The notes below the pieces were generated by a model. It had not been told where the DNA came from and did no database searches. It saw only the letters and a list, made by a program, of their open reading frames with translations. DNA of 64,000 nucleotides. It comes from Ferruginibacter sp. Lineage in GTDB: Bacteria; Bacteroidota; Bacteroidia; Chitinophagales; Chitinophagaceae. Location of the stretch: NCBI GenBank assembly GCA_025362235.1, contig JANYGZ010000016.1:124001-188000 (forward strand). The letters are read 5' to 3'. Numbering within the stretch: position 1 is the first letter of the stretch; every line of letters starts with the position of its first letter. Below, piece after piece: positions 55,261 to 64,000 of the stretch. The translations under genes and the position numbers were made by a program.

Positions 55261-57048
55261 TCATTTATATATCCGCTCAATAGCAGTTTTGTATTTTTCC
55301 ATAATTACCTTGCGTTTAAGCTTTAGGGTTGGCGTAAGTTCACCACTATCAATGGTCCACTCATCCGGTAACAGTTCAAATCTTTTTACCTGTTCTACAT
55401 GATTAAAAAATTCATTAAAACTATCAATCAGCCTTCGGAATAATTCCAGTACCTCGGGGTGATGAATGGCCTCCTCATTTGTGGTAAAGCTGATATGCTG
55501 TTGCCGCATCCATTCTTTTAAATTGGCCATCGAAGGTACAATCAATGCACCTACAAATTTTTGTTCTGCTCCTACAATCATCATCTGTTCAACAAAAGGG
55601 GACTCCTTCATTTTATTTTCGATAGGCTGTGGTGCTACATATTTTCCTCCACTGGTTTTAAAGAGCTCTTTTTTTCTGTCTGTAATTTTTAAAAAAATAC
55701 CCTCCTCAAATATGCCGATATCACCGGTATGAAGCCATCCATCTATGATGGTTTCTGCCGTTAAATCAGGCCGTTTGTAATATCCAATCATTACGCTTGG
55801 CCCCTTTACACATATTTCTCCATCAGCCTCCAGCTTAACATGCTGCCCTTCCAATACAGGCCCCACTGTGCCAAATTTGCACCCACCATTATGTTTACAG
55901 TTTACACTTATTACCGGGCTGTTTTCTGTTGGCCCATACCCTTCATAAATGGGAATTTTTGCAGCGGCAAAAATCCTTATTAATCTTACCTGGCAGGCTG
56001 CACCGCCAGTAACAATAAAATCGACATTGTTACCAAGGCCCTCTCTCCATTTGCTAAATACTAGTTTATTAGCAATGGCTAATTGCATAATATACCAAAT
56101 TCCTTTGCTTTTCCTGTTATCGTATTCATTGCCAAGTGCGACAGCCCAATCAAATAATTTTCTTTTTATGCCTTTAAGTTCGGCCCCCTTTGCCATTATT
56201 TTCTCGTACACTTTTTCTAACAAACGCGGAACAGTACAAAATAAATTTGGCTTTACTTCTTTCAGGTTATCAGCAATAGTATCAAGGCTTTCAGCATAAT
56301 AAATGGAAATACCGCTGGCTATGTAGATATAAGATACCATTCTTTCAAAAATATGATTGAGTGGTAAAAAACTTAATGCCTTTGCAGAAATATTATCATC
56401 AAAAGGAAAAGTTTGTTTTGAATTTAATACATTACTCACAATATTACCATGGCTTAACATAACACCTTTAGGTGTGCCCGTTGTGCCGGAAGTATAAATA
56501 ATAGTAGCACAATGTTCAGGTAAAACAGATTGCTTTATTTTCTCCAACGCAGAATTCCTGACTGTCTCCGGCGAGGCTAATATTTTTGCCCAGTAATCAA
56601 CATCCGGAAGATCATCAAAGCTGTAAATATTTTGCAAAGTTGAACCCTTGTTACTAATGTTTTTAACCTTTGCTAATATATCTTCACCACTTATAAATGC
56701 TAGTTTTACAGTTGCATCGTTAAAAATAAATTCAAGTTCATTAATATTAGTAGTTGGGTAAACGGGACAGAGTAAAACCCCAATTTGCTGGCAGGCCATA
56801 TCCAGTATCAGCCACTCGGGCCGGTTTTTACTAACCAGTGCAACTTTATCCTGGTTTTCTACCTGCATATTATTTCCACTAATTCCCAGATTAAGTAAAC
56901 CTACACTTAACTGGTCAACCAGTGCTTTTACCTCAGCAGTACTATATAACTTCCATTTATTATCCTCTTTACTTGCAAGCATATCAACCTTAGGAAATTT
57001 ATCCAGCTGACCTTGAAGAAAATCAAATACACGTAAAGGTTGGTTCAT
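55261..57048 (-). CDS. Long-chain fatty-acid--CoA ligase (AMP-forming)
   Basis: The 595-residue enzyme has the adenylation signature YTSGTTGTPKGVMLSHG, the GYGPTENSPVI motif, the hinge DGWLHTGDIGIFEEG and TDRKKELFKTSGGKYVAPQPIENKM with the catalytic lysine near the tail. It activates fatty acids to acyl-CoA for degradation or lipid synthesis. Similarity is to the FadD15-like class common in Bacteroidota. No signal peptide; probably at the inner membrane. It follows the 2TM gene by 29 bases in the same direction. Confidence 0.95.
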   Translation of the reverse strand: MNQPLRVFDFLQGQLDKFPKVDMLASKEDNKWKLYSTAEVKALVDQLSVGLLNLGISGNNMQVENQDKVALVSKNRPEWLILDMACQQIGVLLCPVYPTTNINELEFIFNDATVKLAFISGEDILAKVKNISNKGSTLQNIYSFDDLPDVDYWAKILASPETVRNSALEKIKQSVLPEHCATIIYTSGTTGTPKGVMLSHGNIVSNVLNSKQTFPFDDNISAKALSFLPLNHIFERMVSYIYIASGISIYYAESLDTIADNLKEVKPNLFCTVPRLLEKVYEKIMAKGAELKGIKRKLFDWAVALGNEYDNRKSKGIWYIMQLAIANKLVFSKWREGLGNNVDFIVTGGAACQVRLIRIFAAAKIPIYEGYGPTENSPVISVNCKHNGGCKFGTVGPVLEGQHVKLEADGEICVKGPSVMIGYYKRPDLTAETIIDGWLHTGDIGIFEEGIFLKITDRKKELFKTSGGKYVAPQPIENKMKESPFVEQMMIVGAEQKFVGALIVPSMANLKEWMRQQHISFTTNEEAIHHPEVLELFRRLIDSFNEFFNHVEQVKRFELLPDEWTIDSGELTPTLKLKRKVIMEKYKTAIERIYK

Positions 57049-57068
57049 ACAAGCAATCGTTAACTATA

Positions 57069-57076
57069 CAAAAATA
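57069..57076 (-). promoter_or_regulatory. TAnnTTTG box before the acyl-CoA ligase
   Basis: TATTTTTG on the reverse strand ends 20 bases before the ATG at 57048, just past the stop of the upstream 2TM gene. Confidence 0.4.
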
Positions 57077-57077
57077 T

Positions 57078-57353
57078 TTAGTTCTTATTTTTCAGCTTCT
57101 CATATTCCTTTTCTACAAGATCTTGTTTACCTCCTCCATAAGCATTCAGGTATTGAAAAAATAATCCTATACCCCATCCAAGCATACTCCATACCGGCCA
57201 GGGCATTTCCCGGTTAATACCCCTTCTGCCAGCAGTAAACCACCATATAAGCCATAAAAATATATTTACTACAAAATAAGATACAAGGCTGCGTTGAAAG
57301 CCCGCTCTTTTCTTTGCTTTTTGCCAAAGTTCTTCATTTCTTTGCTCTTCCAT
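57078..57353 (-). CDS. 2TM domain-containing protein (second copy)
   Basis: The 91-residue protein repeats the pattern of the one at 40084-40383: ELWQKAKKRAGFQRSLVSYFVVNIFLWLIWWF, then WPVWSMLGWGIGLFFQY, then LVEKEYEKLKNKN. It lies in the same direction and 29 bases upstream of the acyl-CoA ligase. It carries no other domain. Membrane-scaffold or signalling roles are possible; the family has no assigned function. Confidence 0.88.
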   Translation of the reverse strand: MEEQRNEELWQKAKKRAGFQRSLVSYFVVNIFLWLIWWFTAGRRGINREMPWPVWSMLGWGIGLFFQYLNAYGGGKQDLVEKEYEKLKNKN

Positions 57354-57488
57354 AACTATAGTTTTAACATAAGCCTAAGATAAATAAAATAAATCATCCA
57401 TTCACTTCCGCTGTATTTAAAATACCAAAAAAGTGCTGCGATTTTAAATCATTATCCCAAGGTTTGCTGAAACTATATAGACTAAATC

Positions 57489-58499
57489 TTAGTACTTGTA
57501 ATACTCTCCGGGGACTAATTTAAAAATACGCCCCTTTTGAAAACGGGTAAACTCGTTATAATCTGTTGAATGGGTAATTGTCCAGTTTTGATAAGCAGGC
57601 AGGTTTTGGACCGACCCAAATATCCACTGGTTGTAAGCATCAAACAACCCTTCCTGTAATAATTGTTTCTGCAAATCAAATAACTTAGAGGGAAATTTAG
57701 ACGCATAATCCTTGTACCAATCCAAAATAAAACGGGTGCGTATCATCGTAAGCGTTTCGGCATTAATACCAGTAGCTGCCAGCGAACTTTGCTTATTCAT
57801 TGTTTCTATAAATGCAGTCGCAAATTTATTTTTGTCTTTGTTTTTCTTGGTAATATCCACATCAGCAAAAAGTGCTTTATAATTTTCCAGCAATATAGAT
57901 TTTATTTCTGTTGTATGAGTATTTAATGGGTCAAGGTTTACAAATATTTCGCCGTATAAGATGCTCCATATTTTATCTTTAGTAAGATTATAATACCTGC
58001 TGGCATTATAATAATTTTTAGAATAATTGGGATCAGTTTCAATTCCCTTCTCCCATTGTTTAATAGCCGTGTAATCCTTTTGCTCCCATAGCAATACACC
58101 CAGATCGTTGTACAAGGCGCCACTTTCAGGAAATTTTTGAATTCCTTTTCGATATAATTTGTCACATTCGGCCGTCAACCCTAATTGCAAATAAATATTT
58201 CCCGCAATCTGGTAGCATTGATCATCTGCCTCATCTTTATCAATCAATGGCTTAATTATTTCAAGTGCTTTGTTATTATCCCGTTGCATATAATAACTCA
58301 ACGAAAGATCTTTAGTGATTTCAATATTTTGTGGTTCCATTTGGGTTGCCCTGTTCAATACAACTATGGCATTGGCATAATCGTTCTGTTGCATAAATGA
58401 ACGGGCAGTTGCCTGTAGTTCCGCAGCTGTTTGAGCAAAACCATTTTGCAACGAAAGAAAAAATATTATTAATAAAAAGATTGCCTTAATTAATTTCAT
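57489..58499 (-). CDS. Secreted TPR protein
   Basis: The 336-residue protein has a signal peptide (to about residue 22, QNGFAQ) and at least four TPR units in the first 200 residues (SFMQQNDYANAIVVLNRATQMEPQNIE, ITKDLSLSYYMQRDNNKALEIIKPLID, YQIAGNIYLQLGLTAECDKLYRKGIQKFPE, LYNDLGVLLWEQKDYTAIKQWEKGIETDPN). The last 130 residues are of another, unrecognised type, rich in aromatic residues. It probably scaffolds protein contacts in the periplasm. Confidence 0.83.
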   Translation of the reverse strand: MKLIKAIFLLIIFFLSLQNGFAQTAAELQATARSFMQQNDYANAIVVLNRATQMEPQNIEITKDLSLSYYMQRDNNKALEIIKPLIDKDEADDQCYQIAGNIYLQLGLTAECDKLYRKGIQKFPESGALYNDLGVLLWEQKDYTAIKQWEKGIETDPNYSKNYYNASRYYNLTKDKIWSILYGEIFVNLDPLNTHTTEIKSILLENYKALFADVDITKKNKDKNKFATAFIETMNKQSSLAATGINAETLTMIRTRFILDWYKDYASKFPSKLFDLQKQLLQEGLFDAYNQWIFGSVQNLPAYQNWTITHSTDYNEFTRFQKGRIFKLVPGEYYKY

Positions 58500-58649
58500 C
58501 TTTTAAAAATACAATGAAAAAATTAGAATTAAACCTTAATCGCCAAAAGGGAAATAAGAGGTTTAAAACTGTTTCAACAAATGGATCAATGTTAAGTTAA
58601 TGATTGAAATGTTATTAGAATAATACAATATCGTATCTTATATTTCTAT

Positions 58650-59882
58650 TTAATCATTTATCAGGTGTGTAAGTAAGCCATCTCTAAGTTTGGGCTCAAA
58701 CCAGGTGCTTTTGGGTGGCATTACATTTCCACTATCAGCAATATCAAATAATTGTTGAATGCTTACAGGGTGCAGACTGATAGCAATAGCCATCTCTCCA
58801 CTATCCACTCTTTTCTCAAGTTCGCCCAAGCCTCGTATGCCGCCAACAAAATCAATTCGCTGATCTGTACGTTGGTCTTTAATATTCAAAATAGGGTCAA
58901 GAAAATTATTCTGTAAAATGCTGACGTCTAAAATCCCTATTGGGTCTTTTGTATAAGCATTTTCTTTTGCAGTTAATTGATACCACTGCTTATTGATATA
59001 CAAACCAAACTGGTGCAATACAGAAGGTGAAAAAGCTTTTGATACTTTTTTTATAATGAAAAATTTAGCCGCTGCTGCTAATAATTCTTCTACAGTTAAC
59101 CCATTTAAATCTTTTATAACACGGTTATAATCCATTATCAGTAATTGATTAGATGGAAATAATGTGGTTAAGAATATATTGGCTCCGTGTGGTGCGTTTT
59201 TGCCTAAAGCTGAACGTACTTTAGCTGCTGATGCAGCTCGATGATGTCCATCAGCAATGTATGTACAAGGTACTTCTGTTTCAAAAATCGTTGATATTTT
59301 ATTAATAATATTATCGTCATTAATGATCCAGATGGTATGTTGTATATGATCATCAGCTGTTAAGTCGTACACTGGATTTTTATCATTTTTCCAGTCGCTA
59401 ATAATTTCATCAAGGCTATCTACATTTTTATATGCTAAAAAAACATTTCCGGTTTGAGCGCCGGTTGTTTTAATATGATTAATCCTGTCCTGCTCTTTTT
59501 CGGGTCTCGTAAATTCATGTTTTTTTATAAGACCCTTTTCGTAATCATCCACACTGCTGCCACAAACTAACCCTGTTTGGCTTTTACCATTCATTATTAA
59601 CTGGTAAATATAATAACAGGGCTTGCTTTCTTTAAATAAAATATTTCTACTGATGAATGCGTGAAGATTGTCTTTAGCCCTGTCATACACCTGTTGCGAA
59701 TGGCTATCCGTTTTTTCGGGCAAATCAATTTCACTTTTGGTAATATGTAAAAAACTACTAGGGTTTCCCTGTGCTTCTATTTTTGCTTCCTTGCTGTTTA
59801 AAACATCGTATGGGCGGCTGGCAACTTGTTTTGCATGCTGGGCTTCTGGGCGTAAAGCTTTAAAGGGCTTGATTGTAATCAT
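58650..59882 (-). CDS. DUF1015-family protein next to serC
   Basis: The 410-residue protein is a complete DUF1015 member: ITIKPFKALRPEAQHAKQVASRPYDVLNS at the start, KKHEFTRPEKEQDRINHI near residue 120, and the strongly conserved ADGHHRAASA (D211 G H H R215). The gene follows serC by 36 bases in one direction, a neighbourhood seen in several Bacteroidota. ParB-like serine kinases (SerK, SbnI) carry a similar DGHHR-type motif, so a role in serine metabolism is a reasonable guess. Activity of the family is not proven in my knowledge. Confidence 0.9.
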   Translation of the reverse strand: MITIKPFKALRPEAQHAKQVASRPYDVLNSKEAKIEAQGNPSSFLHITKSEIDLPEKTDSHSQQVYDRAKDNLHAFISRNILFKESKPCYYIYQLIMNGKSQTGLVCGSSVDDYEKGLIKKHEFTRPEKEQDRINHIKTTGAQTGNVFLAYKNVDSLDEIISDWKNDKNPVYDLTADDHIQHTIWIINDDNIINKISTIFETEVPCTYIADGHHRAASAAKVRSALGKNAPHGANIFLTTLFPSNQLLIMDYNRVIKDLNGLTVEELLAAAAKFFIIKKVSKAFSPSVLHQFGLYINKQWYQLTAKENAYTKDPIGILDVSILQNNFLDPILNIKDQRTDQRIDFVGGIRGLGELEKRVDSGEMAIAISLHPVSIQQLFDIADSGNVMPPKSTWFEPKLRDGLLTHLIND

Positions 59883-59918
59883 ATTCAGTTATTATCTTGG
59901 TAAATGTAAAGCAAAATT

Positions 59919-60986
59919 TTATGCATTGGTCAATGCAAATTCTTTCATTGCCTGCACCAGCACTTCTACGCTGCTAATGGGCAATGCATTATACAAAGAT
60001 GCCCTAAAACCGCCCACCAGCCTATGTCCTTTAATACCAACAATTTCTTTCCGTTTGGCAAACGATAAAAAGGCTTCTTCTAAAACAGGTTCCTTCATTA
60101 CAAAACAAACATTCATTTTGCTCCTGTCTTCTTTAGCAACTGTGCCTGTAAATAAAGGGTTCCTGTCAATTTCCTGGTATATCAATGCGGCTTTGGCATC
60201 ATTTAATTTTTCTATTGTGGCAACACCACCCAATGCTTTTAACCAGCGAAGCGTTAGCATACATACAAATACGGCAAATACAGGTGGTGTATTTAACATA
60301 CTGCCTTCTTTAATATGGTTGCGGTAGTCCATTATGGCAGGGATAGCCCTTTTCACTTTCCCTAAAATATTTTTATTGACTACCAGTAAATTTACGCCTG
60401 CAGGCCCCATGTTTTTTTGGGCCCCTGCATAAATCAGGTCAAATGAATTAAAATCAATTACCCTGCTAAAAATATCGCTGCTCATATCTCCTACTAATGG
60501 AATACTTGTTTTTGGGATTTTCTGCCATTGGCTTCCATAAATTGTATTATTAGTAGTAATGTGAAAATATTTAGCATCATTTGGCACGGCGAAATCTTTT
60601 GGTATACTGGTATAATTACTTTCTTTACCAGTGCAAACCACTTCTACCCTGCCAAATAATTTTGCCTCTTTAATAGCTTTGATGCCCCATACCCCTGTAT
60701 CTGCATAAGCCGCCAACTCTTTATCATCCAATAAATTCATAGGTACCTGCATAAATTGGGTAGATGCGCCTCCATGCAAAAACAGCACTTCCCTATCGGC
60801 ATCTAATTGCATCAATTCTCTAACCGATGACCTTGCCTCATCCATTATTGTCTGAAATATTGAAGTACGGTGACCAATTTCTAAAATAGATAAACCACTA
60901 TTATTATAATTAAGTACTGCCTCAGAAGCCTGTTCAAAAACTTCTTTTGGTAATATAGACGGGCCTGCATTAAAATTATGAACCAC
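59919..60986 (-). CDS. serC: Phosphoserine aminotransferase
   Basis: The 355-residue PLP enzyme makes 3-phosphoserine from 3-phosphohydroxypyruvate and glutamate. Hallmarks: VHNFNAGPSILP at the N-terminus, FLHGGASTQFMQVPMNLL, AYADTGVWG, the PLP-binding lysine in YAGAQKNMGPAGV, and the end GGFRASLYNALPI. The frame is open for 22 more codons upstream, but the GTG at 60986 gives the usual MVHNFNAGPS start. A perfect TAnnTTTG box lies between the two options, so GTG is the better start. It is probably co-transcribed with the DUF1015 gene. serA is not in view. Confidence 0.96.
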   Translation of the reverse strand: MVHNFNAGPSILPKEVFEQASEAVLNYNNSGLSILEIGHRTSIFQTIMDEARSSVRELMQLDADREVLFLHGGASTQFMQVPMNLLDDKELAAYADTGVWGIKAIKEAKLFGRVEVVCTGKESNYTSIPKDFAVPNDAKYFHITTNNTIYGSQWQKIPKTSIPLVGDMSSDIFSRVIDFNSFDLIYAGAQKNMGPAGVNLLVVNKNILGKVKRAIPAIMDYRNHIKEGSMLNTPPVFAVFVCMLTLRWLKALGGVATIEKLNDAKAALIYQEIDRNPLFTGTVAKEDRSKMNVCFVMKEPVLEEAFLSFAKRKEIVGIKGHRLVGGFRASLYNALPISSVEVLVQAMKEFALTNA

Positions 60987-61353
60987 TGCGATAATTATTA
61001 AAATGAAAAGGAGTTGCAAAAGTAACTTTTTGAAAGGGATTTTACACAACAAATCCAGGAAATATAAGTAGCTAATAAAATGATTACGTTACTGAAGGCA
61101 ATACCTCACCGGTATTTACAATTTTTTATGATATTTAAAGCTCCAGATAAAAAATCCTGATAGAATTTTTACAATGCCTTTAAAGTATTTTTAAAATTGC
61201 AAGTTATATACATAGCTGATTTATTTTTTTAGAGCATACTATATGGTAATTTATACCTACCAAGAGAAAAGTAAAAGTTGTGGCATGTTTTTTACATTAT
61301 TTATGAATTGATCTTTGTATAAGGTAATTGCAAATATTTTAAACTATGGATGA
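60987..61353. other. Divergent gap between serC and the sensor kinase gene
   Basis: AT-rich, with the serC promoter box at 61017-61024. Nothing else was found: no RNA gene and no dyad of note. Confidence 0.5.
61017..61024 (-). promoter_or_regulatory. TAnnTTTG box for serC
   Basis: TACTTTTG on the reverse strand ends 30 bases before the GTG start of serC and inside the longer alternative frame. Confidence 0.5.
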
Positions 61354-62766
61354 ATGAAAAAAGTTTTTGAAAAAGTAAAAGCAGACAAACGCATTATCAT
61401 TGGATACAGTGCCTCTATAATTTTATTACTGATTACTTATATTGTAACACTGGTAGCAAATAATAATTTAAAAGAAAGAACAGCAATGGTGGATCATACT
61501 TTTAATGTAATCTTTAACCTGGAACTGTTGCTTTCAACCATCAAAGATGCAGAAACCGGTGCAAGGGGATATTTGCTAACAAGGGATATTAGTTTTCTTG
61601 ACCCATTTGTTAACAGTAAGGAAAAAGTCGACTCCCTCCAAAAATACCTGGTGGTTATTACGAAAGATAACCTGGTACAACAAGACAGGCTTACACAATT
61701 AAAAGCATTAACAAAAGAAAGATTTGACATATTCAAAGAAGCTATTGACTATTATAAAAATGGTTCTCCCGACAGCATTTTTAAGGTAACTGAAGCACAG
61801 TACAAATCAAAGCAATTAATGGACAGGATAAGACGAAATGTATCAATAATGCAAAATGAAGAAAGGCATTTGCTTGTTAAGCGGGATAATGAACTGAAAT
61901 TAAGTTTTTCTTCTATTAAAAATATCACCATTATTTCTTTACTAATAACATTGTTATTGGTGGCAATTGGGTTTGTTACTTACACAAGGGAAAACAAAGG
62001 CCGAAAAACGGCTATGCTAAATATAACAGAATATCAACAGCAGCTAAGTAAACGTATTGATGAATTAAATACTGCCAATACTCAATTGGTACAAATGCGC
62101 AGCATGGAAAAATTTGCAGCCACCGGCCGTATTGCAAGAACCATTGCCCATGAAGTAAGAAACCCCTTAACCAATATCAACCTTGCTGCCAGTCAGTTAA
62201 AAACAGATATTACCGATATGGATGAAAACTCATTATCTCTTTTTGATATTATTGAGCGCAACAGTAACCGGATCAATAAACTTATTTCAGATTTGTTAAA
62301 CACAACCAAATTTTCTGAATTGAACTTTACTGATGTTTCTGTAAATGATATTTTGGATGAAGCACTTATAATGGCGCAGGACAGAATTGCGTTGCACCAG
62401 GTAACCATTGAAAAAAGCTATGGAGCAACCTGTCATATTATTGTGGATACTGAAAAAATAAAAGTTGCTTTTCTAAATATCATCATCAATGCTATAGAAG
62501 CCATGGAGCCGGGCAAGGGCATTTTACATGTCGATACTAAAACCGAAAAGGGGAAATGCTTTGTAACCATCACCGACAATGGCACGGGCATGGATGAAAA
62601 TGCCTTAAGTAAATTGTTTGAACCCTATTTTACCAATAAACCAAATGGCAACGGATTGGGACTTGCCAATACTCAAAACATCATCTTTAACCACAAAGGA
62701 ACTGTACATGTATCAAGCATAATAGGCAAAGGAACTATTTTTAATATAGCACTGGACACTTTATAA
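61354..62766 (+). CDS. CHASE3-domain sensor histidine kinase
   Basis: The 470-residue protein has transmembrane helices at about 16-36 and 190-210 enclosing a CHASE3 sensor domain (LLLSTIKDAETGARGYLLTRDISFLDPF). A coiled linker with LSKRIDELNTANTQLVQM leads to the dimerisation domain with H266 in IARTIAHEVRNPLTNINLAAS and to an ATPase domain (NIIINAIEAM, ITDNGTGM, GNGLGLANTQNI). CHASE3 domains detect unknown extracellular signals. The gene stands by a single-domain receiver (opposite strand) and an NtrC-type regulator, which are likely partners. Confidence 0.94.
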   Translation: MKKVFEKVKADKRIIIGYSASIILLLITYIVTLVANNNLKERTAMVDHTFNVIFNLELLLSTIKDAETGARGYLLTRDISFLDPFVNSKEKVDSLQKYLVVITKDNLVQQDRLTQLKALTKERFDIFKEAIDYYKNGSPDSIFKVTEAQYKSKQLMDRIRRNVSIMQNEERHLLVKRDNELKLSFSSIKNITIISLLITLLLVAIGFVTYTRENKGRKTAMLNITEYQQQLSKRIDELNTANTQLVQMRSMEKFAATGRIARTIAHEVRNPLTNINLAASQLKTDITDMDENSLSLFDIIERNSNRINKLISDLLNTTKFSELNFTDVSVNDILDEALIMAQDRIALHQVTIEKSYGATCHIIVDTEKIKVAFLNIIINAIEAMEPGKGILHVDTKTEKGKCFVTITDNGTGMDENALSKLFEPYFTNKPNGNGLGLANTQNIIFNHKGTVHVSSIIGKGTIFNIALDTL

Positions 62767-62855
62767 AAAATTAAACGAAAAAATATTAATCCGAAAAGAA
62801 ACTGTGAAAAACAGCGCAACAATTTCCCCATTGTAGAATTTTTTCTACAATTTTC

Positions 62856-63245
62856 TTATATTATCGCATATACTTTTTGGATAGCATTTTTTATTTCGGC
62901 AGCAGAGAATGGTTTTGCAATAAAAAAATCTGCGCCTTGCAGTAAAGCCTTTTTTCTATCTTCAGTCGAATCATGTGCTGTTACCATTATAATTTTGGTG
63001 TCCGCATATTCTTTCTTTACATAGCTTATAAAGTCAATGCCATAGCCATCTGGCAAATGGTTATCTAAAAAAAGCAGTTCAGGTTTCACCCTCTCCAGGT
63101 ATAATTTTCCTTCGCCAATTGAGTTTACAAATTTTACGTTTAATTTATTATTGCGCAATATATTACTTAGCAAAAAGCAAATATCACTCTCATCATCAAT
63201 AATTAAAGCCGTCTGGGGCTCTTTATTTTCAGGCAGATAATCCAT
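62856..63245 (-). CDS. Single-domain response regulator
   Basis: The 129-residue protein consists only of a receiver domain: acidic D17-D18 (IIDDESD), D61 as acceptor (LLFLDNHLPDGYG), T/S in MVTAHDS and the lysine in IAKPFSAAE. It has no output domain, so it may work as a phosphate shuttle or a sink for the adjacent kinase. It is read from the strand opposite to both kinase and NtrC-type gene. The close spacing, and the fact that the kinase and regulator lie to both sides, suggests a common pathway. Confidence 0.9.
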   Translation of the reverse strand: MDYLPENKEPQTALIIDDESDICFLLSNILRNNKLNVKFVNSIGEGKLYLERVKPELLFLDNHLPDGYGIDFISYVKKEYADTKIIMVTAHDSTEDRKKALLQGADFFIAKPFSAAEIKNAIQKVYAII

Positions 63246-63462
63246 TTTTTAAAAATATATTCTATATACAATCATCAAATAGTTAGCCATTTTAGCAAAT
63301 ATGGCTTATTAAAACACCAAATTTGCAATTACTTTGTTGAACTAAATACTTTGTTGATCATTTGGCATTATTTTTTGTTAAACAGATAAGTAATAGAAAT
63401 AGTATATTCAAGACCTGTGTAAATTTTAATTTGTTAACCAATAAGTACATTCTAAATAAATT

Positions 63463-64000
63463 ATGAAAAAGATATTGATAATAGATGATGATATAGATAT
63501 GTGCCAGTTATTGTCCAGATTTTTACAAAGAAAAGGTTTTGAAACAGATTTTGCTACCAACGGTAATAAAGGTATCGCGGCTTTTAAAGAAAAACATTTT
63601 GACTTGGTACTCTGCGATTTCAGGCTAGGTGATAAGGAAGGTGCAGAAGTGCTGAAAGAAATAAAACAGATTAACCATGATACAGCCGTAATTATCATCA
63701 CTGGCTATTCAGATATTAAGGTGGCAGTTGAAGTAATTAAACAGGGTGCCTACGACTATATTACCAAGCCATTGATACCCGATGAAGTATTGAACCTTAT
63801 CAACAGGGCTTTAGATACCAATACTGCACAAAACAATATTTCTGTTGCATCAAATAAAAATACAACAAAAAATACTGCTGATGGTAAAGACAATAATGCA
63901 CAATTCCTGGTGGGGAAGTCAAAAGCCATAGAGGAAGTATATGAGCAAATAAAAACAATAGCACCCACCAATTACAGTGTTATAATTTACGGCGAAAGTG
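63463..64000 (+). CDS. NtrC-family sigma-54-type response regulator, start only
   Basis: The first 179 residues are visible. The receiver domain has D8-D10 (IIDDDIDM), acceptor D52 (LVLCDFRLGD) and lysine in YITKPLIP. After a low-complexity linker (SVASNKNTTKNTADGKDNN) the AAA+ domain begins with FLVGKSKAIEEVYEQI and breaks at IIYGES, just in the Walker A motif. It would activate sigma-54 promoters. The gene is cut by the right edge. It follows the CHASE3 kinase, its probable partner. Confidence 0.92.
   Translation, partial: MKKILIIDDDIDMCQLLSRFLQRKGFETDFATNGNKGIAAFKEKHFDLVLCDFRLGDKEGAEVLKEIKQINHDTAVIIITGYSDIKVAVEVIKQGAYDYITKPLIPDEVLNLINRALDTNTAQNNISVASNKNTTKNTADGKDNNAQFLVGKSKAIEEVYEQIKTIAPTNYSVIIYGES

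Noticed and set aside
60987-61052. Longer serC start at 61052 giving a membrane-like leader
   Set aside because: SerC is cytosolic and starts MVHNFNAGPS; the GTG at 60986 gives exactly that, and the promoter box lies within the longer frame.

Overview
The window is a stretch of chromosome from a Bacteroidota bacterium, most likely a member of the Chitinophagales (Chitinophagaceae-like). The evidence is an AT-rich genome without useful Shine-Dalgarno sites, many starts preceded by TAnnTTTG promoter boxes, a gldA homologue, stand-alone T9SS-type C-terminal domains, a SusC-like TonB receptor, LytTR two-component pairs, 2TM-domain proteins and a bacteroidete-type geranylgeranylglyceryl phosphate synthase. 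The placement rests on gene content only; there is no rRNA or tRNA gene here, and no CRISPR array or insertion sequence was seen.

Layout. 1-9250: end of a HerA-like ATPase gene, a pair of secreted M16 peptidases (one active, one without zinc ligands and fused to a LolA-like domain), an OmpR-type regulator, ruvB, an OmpA-domain protein and a LytS/LytTR sensor-regulator pair. 9286-10603: two small genes of unknown function lying between similar dyad-like boundary sequences. 10678-14252: GGGP synthase, a YaeJ/ArfB ribosome-rescue hydrolase, an MbnP-MbnH pair (copper protein and di-heme tryptophan oxidase) and a possible 42-codon gene. 14460-19801: a polysaccharide flippase, a metallophosphoesterase, an old-yellow enzyme and a secreted protein. 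19840-22781: remnant of an ECF sigma gene and a GH63-like glycosidase with a LacI-type palindrome upstream. 23100-26802: two SRPBCC genes, an Fsr-type MFS exporter, an ECF sigma factor and small proteins. 26834-33799: aldose epimerase, the fused acyl-CoA mutase IcmF carrying two in-frame palindromic inserts, an envelope protein, rsmA and a secreted protein.

34031-42713: pdxA; an ABC exporter operon with a LolA-like partner; a small secreted protein behind a very good promoter; and a five-gene minus-strand cluster (TonB receptor, 2TM protein, secreted repeat-like protein, membrane protein, winged-helix regulator). 43195-54162: radA, a comF-type phosphoribosyltransferase, a beta-helix lipoprotein, a glutathione peroxidase, a DNA polymerase III delta'-like gene, a PSP1/RicT protein, gldA, eno, an FtsB/DivIC protein and nth. 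54267-64000: an outer-membrane protein, a long-chain acyl-CoA ligase operon, a TPR protein, serC with a DUF1015 gene, and a CHASE3 sensor kinase, a single-domain receiver and the start of an NtrC-type regulator.

Most genes are core metabolism, DNA repair or envelope functions and are in good order. The points most worth a second look are the in-frame palindromes in icmF, the MbnP-MbnH pair away from any visible methanobactin genes, the serC-DUF1015 pair, the GC-rich double hairpin upstream of ruvB, the nonsense-shortened tail of the PSP1 protein, and TAnnTTTG boxes 3-7 bases from many start codons, which suggest leaderless mRNAs.
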